DNA of 7,451 bases, taken from positions 1 through 7,451 of the forward strand of contig JBJXGF010000063.1 in assembly GCA_046153015.1 (NCBI GenBank), written 5' to 3'. Within the stretch, counting starts at the first letter, position 1. Each line of letters begins with the position of its first letter. Made by a program: the position numbers and the translations under genes. The notes under the pieces are model-generated. The model searched no databases and had not been told where the DNA came from. It was given only the letters and a program-made list of their open reading frames with translations. Positions 5,502-7,451 of this stretch are shown piece by piece. The DNA is from JBJXGF01 sp046153015 (GTDB lineage: Bacteria > Actinomycetota > Acidimicrobiia > Acidimicrobiales > CAIXPF01).

Positions 5502-5650
5502 GCAGGGGTGCGCTCGTTGTCGCTGGTTGGAGCGCGGCTTTGACTGGTTGAAGGCTTTCCAGTCGGCTTGATCCACCACGTTTCGGTCCACGCGGCCGAG
5601 AATCTGCCAGCGTGTTCGCTAGCAGATTGAGGGTGGGTAGGGTATGGGAC
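5502..5650. other. IS left leader region, non-coding
   Basis: The 149 bp between the left end and the chosen start of the first IS gene contain no convincing gene. Visible structure includes a subterminal copy of the IR core (5506-5515), two direct copies of CTGGTTG 21 bp apart (5523-5529 and 5544-5550), and a 6-bp inverted repeat GACTGG/CCAGTC at 5542-5547 and 5559-5564. TTGACT at 5540-5545 resembles a -35 box but has no well-spaced -10 partner. A purine-rich stretch ending in AGGG (5639-5642) provides the ribosome-binding site. The region presumably carries the transposase promoter. Confidence 0.45.
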
Positions 5651-5941
5651 GTGGCTACTCGAAGAGGGCCGTCGGTGCCGAAGATGTTGCGGGGGACGGT
5701 GGTCGCGCACCGGCGTCGGTGCGGGAAGCCGAACTGCCGGTGCGCAGCGGGAGAGGAGCTGCACGAGTCGGTGGTGCTGAGCTACTCGGTGGCGAGCAGG
5801 ACCAAGTTCGTGATGCTGCAGCCCGACGAGGTGGAGGCGGTGCGGGCGGCGACGGAGCGCTTCCGGGCCGCCAAGGCCAGCCTGGAGGCGGAAGCAGAGG
5901 AAGGCCTGGCGGAGCTGATCGCGAGGCGCAGGCGGGCCTGA
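5651..5941 (+). CDS. DUF6788-like small protein, IS-associated ORF
   Basis: The predicted protein has 96 residues from GTG 5651. The core pattern MLRGTVV.HRRRCGKPNCRCA (start at residue 12) followed by LSYS.ASRTKFVML and a C-terminal charged helix matches, from memory, the DUF6788 type of protein often seen beside transposases. The CGKPNCRC cluster (C24, C29, C31) could bind metal or nucleic acid. GTG 5651 is preferred because AGGG at 5639-5642 lies 8 nt upstream. GTG 5675 (with AGAGGG ahead), ATG 5684 and an upstream GTG 5612 without a clear ribosome site are alternatives. Its stop lies 8 nt before the proposed transposase start in a different frame, which suggests translational coupling. 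It may be an accessory transposition protein; the function is not established. Confidence 0.72.
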   Translation: MATRRGPSVPKMLRGTVVAHRRRCGKPNCRCAAGEELHESVVLSYSVASRTKFVMLQPDEVEAVRAATERFRAAKASLEAEAEEGLAELIARRRRA

Positions 5942-5949
5942 GCAGCGTC

Positions 5950-7425
5950 GTGGGGGCTTTCGAACGCTCCCAGGCTGTCTTCTCGGGCGTCGCCGGCTTC
6001 CTCTTCGCCGAGGAGTCCCAGTCGCTGTCGCATGAGGAGCTGGAAGCCCGCGTCTCCATCGACGCCCGAGAGCTGGCTCGGCAGTTGCTCCAGGACCACC
6101 TCGACCTGCGGGCAGCGCGCGAGGTGCGTGCCGCAGGGGTGATCGACGCCGCAGGGGTCGCCCACAACGCTGTCGAGCCCCGCCACCGCCGTCCATTGCA
6201 GACCCTTGTCGGCGCAGTCGAGGTGAGCCGCTTCGCGTATCGCGCCAGAGGGACAGAGAACCTCCACCCGGCCGACGCGGTGCTGAACCTCCCCGTCGAG
6301 CGCCACAGCCACGGACTACGCGAGTTGGCCGCGATCGAGGCGGCACGCGGCAGCTACGAGGAGGCGAAGGCGGCGATCGAGCGCAACTGCGGTGTCTCCC
6401 TCGGCAAACGGCAGGTGGAAGAGCTCGCCCGCCGCGCAGCGGCGGACGTGGGCGAGTACTACGAGCAGGCCGAGCGCCCCCGAGCCGAAGAGACCGACGC
6501 CCTCGTCATCTCCGTCGACGGCAAGGGGATCGTGATGCGGCCCGACTCTCTGCGGGAGGCGACGAAGAGGAAGGCGGCGTTGTCCGGCCACAAGCTGAAG
6601 GCGAGGCTCTCCAAGGGCGAGAAGCGCGACCGCAAGCGCATGGCCGAGCTCGCCGTCGTCTACGACTGCACGCCAGCACCGCGCACGCCGGCCGACGTGC
6701 TCGCCGGCGCGGGCGAACAGAAGGCGCCGGCCCCCCTCGCACGGGACAAGTGGTGCACCGGGAGCGTGGTCGAAGACGCGCGGGAGGTCATCAGTGCCGC
6801 CTATCGCGAAGCGGAGCGGCGCGACCCCTGCCATCGCCGCCCCTGGGTGGCGCTCGTCGATGGGAACGACCACCAGATCCGCCGGGTCAAGGCCGAGGCC
6901 AAGGCCCGATCCGTCAACGTCTCAGTCATCTGCGACCTCGTCCACGTCCTTGAATACCTCTGGGGCGCGGCGTGGTGCTTCTTCGCCGAGGGCGACCCCG
7001 CCGCCGAGGAGTGGGTAGCACAGAAGGGGCGCGCTGTTCTCGAGGGCAAGGCCGGCCTCGTGGCCGGCGCCATCGGCCGCAAGGCGACGATGCTCAGCCT
7101 CGACAAGGCCAGCCGCAAGAAGGCCGACGACTGCGTGCGCTACCTGAAGAACAAGGCGCCCTACCTCGACTACCCCACGGCGCTCGCCCGGGGCTGGCCG
7201 GTGGCGACGGGAGTGATCGAGGGCGCCGTGCGGCACGTCGTGCGCGACCGCTTCGACATCACTGGCGCACGCTGGTCTCTCGAAGGCGCCGAGGCAATAC
7301 TCAAGCTCCGGGCCGTGCGGACCAACCACGACTGGACCGAGTACTGGCGCTTCCATCTCGCCCGGGAACACCACCGGATACACCAGCCCCGATACCTCCG
7401 GGGCGTCATCCCAGCGGCTGCGTGA
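5950..7425 (+). CDS. ISKra4-family DDE transposase
   Basis: The predicted protein has 491 residues, within the family's usual size. The catalytic triad appears intact: D190 in SVDGKG, D304 in ALVDGNDHQ and E424 in TGVIEGA. Family blocks surround it: GEKRDRKRMAELAVVYD after the first Asp, DLVHVLEYLWGAAW after the second, and RDRFDITGARWSLEGAEAILKLRA after the Glu, with a YW.FH...E..R.H ending. The enzyme should bind the terminal inverted repeats and cut and join the element's DNA. GTG 5950 is the chosen start, 8 nt after the upstream ORF's stop; its ribosome site is weak. The reading frame stays open upstream across the whole small ORF, so another start, or a -1 frameshift fusion with that ORF, cannot be excluded, though no slippery run is visible. 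No truncation or internal stop is seen. Confidence 0.93.
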   Translation: MGAFERSQAVFSGVAGFLFAEESQSLSHEELEARVSIDARELARQLLQDHLDLRAAREVRAAGVIDAAGVAHNAVEPRHRRPLQTLVGAVEVSRFAYRARGTENLHPADAVLNLPVERHSHGLRELAAIEAARGSYEEAKAAIERNCGVSLGKRQVEELARRAAADVGEYYEQAERPRAEETDALVISVDGKGIVMRPDSLREATKRKAALSGHKLKARLSKGEKRDRKRMAELAVVYDCTPAPRTPADVLAGAGEQKAPAPLARDKWCTGSVVEDAREVISAAYREAERRDPCHRRPWVALVDGNDHQIRRVKAEAKARSVNVSVICDLVHVLEYLWGAAWCFFAEGDPAAEEWVAQKGRAVLEGKAGLVAGAIGRKATMLSLDKASRKKADDCVRYLKNKAPYLDYPTALARGWPVATGVIEGAVRHVVRDRFDITGARWSLEGAEAILKLRAVRTNHDWTEYWRFHLAREHHRIHQPRYLRGVIPAAA

Positions 7426-7429
7426 TCAG

Positions 7430-7451
7430 TCCCTCCCGAAGAGCCGCACCC
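7430..7451 (-). repeat. IS right terminal inverted repeat (IRR)
   Basis: This 22-bp sequence is the inverted partner of 5480-5501, with the outer 11 bp identical. It begins 5 bp after the transposase stop codon and ends exactly at the final base of the window, so the flanking host sequence is not available. Confidence 0.85.

Larger units (their letters stand above)
5480..7451 (+). mobile_element. Insertion sequence, ISKra4 family, apparently complete
   Basis: The element is 1972 bp from the outer base of the left inverted repeat to that of the right one. It holds two plus-strand ORFs, a DUF6788-like protein and a full-length DDE transposase. The 22-bp ends match at 18 positions, with a perfect outer 11 bp (GGGTGCGGCTC). 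The right repeat ends on the last base of the window, so a flanking target duplication cannot be tested and the terminal boundary might lie slightly further out. ISKra4 assignment rests on transposase motifs. With intact ORFs and ends, it may still be mobile. Confidence 0.87.

Noticed and set aside
5540..5572. A sigma-70-like promoter with TTGACT as the -35 box.
   Set aside because: No -10-like hexamer occurs at 16-19 bp spacing; the nearest candidate is too far away.
1..7451. CRISPR array, tRNA, rRNA, riboswitch, toxin-antitoxin or phage-defence genes.
   Set aside because: No regularly spaced repeats, no cloverleaf or rRNA-like sequence, and no proteins with motifs of these systems were seen on either strand.

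Overview
The window is very GC-rich DNA with GTG starts, strong Shine-Dalgarno sequences at a 7-nt spacing and compact gene packing. This fits a high-GC actinobacterium. An acidimicrobial-type or other environmental actinomycete is my guess, but no marker gene is present to fix the taxon.

Layout: (1) Positions 42-2948, minus strand, hold a probable three-gene operon transcribed right to left. It encodes a tandem-duplicated ChrR-like bicupin, a cytoplasmic NHL beta-propeller that keeps the active-site residues of peptidyl-alpha-hydroxyglycine alpha-amidating lyase (PAL), and a luciferase-like flavin-dependent oxidoreductase. (2) Positions 3012-4367, plus strand, hold a second and different flavin monooxygenase of the NtaA/DmoA/SnaA/DszA family. 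It diverges from the cupin across a 63-bp gap. (3) Positions 4377-5428, minus strand, hold two overlapping genes, an exported cysteine-containing protein followed by a membrane-anchored pentapeptide-repeat protein. They converge on the monooxygenase with a 9-bp gap and a shared stop-codon hairpin. (4) Positions 5480-7451 hold an apparently complete ISKra4-family insertion sequence with 22-bp imperfect terminal inverted repeats (18 of 22 match), a small DUF6788-like ORF and a full-length DDE transposase. Its right end coincides with the last base of the window.

How the genes may work together: flavin monooxygenases of the NtaA type hydroxylate a carbon next to a heteroatom, which gives an unstable carbinol intermediate. 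PAL enzymes cleave alpha-hydroxy amides, releasing glyoxylate. A PAL-like lyase with an intact active site, placed between two flavin monooxygenases and a metal-binding bicupin, suggests an uncharacterised two-step oxidative dealkylation or amide-forming pathway in the cytoplasm. In it a flavoenzyme would replace the copper hydroxylase (PHM) that partners PAL in animals. This is inference, the substrate is unknown, and no flavin reductase is visible in the window. The exported protein and pentapeptide pair looks like a separate envelope-related unit, and the IS has landed 51 bp upstream of its first gene.
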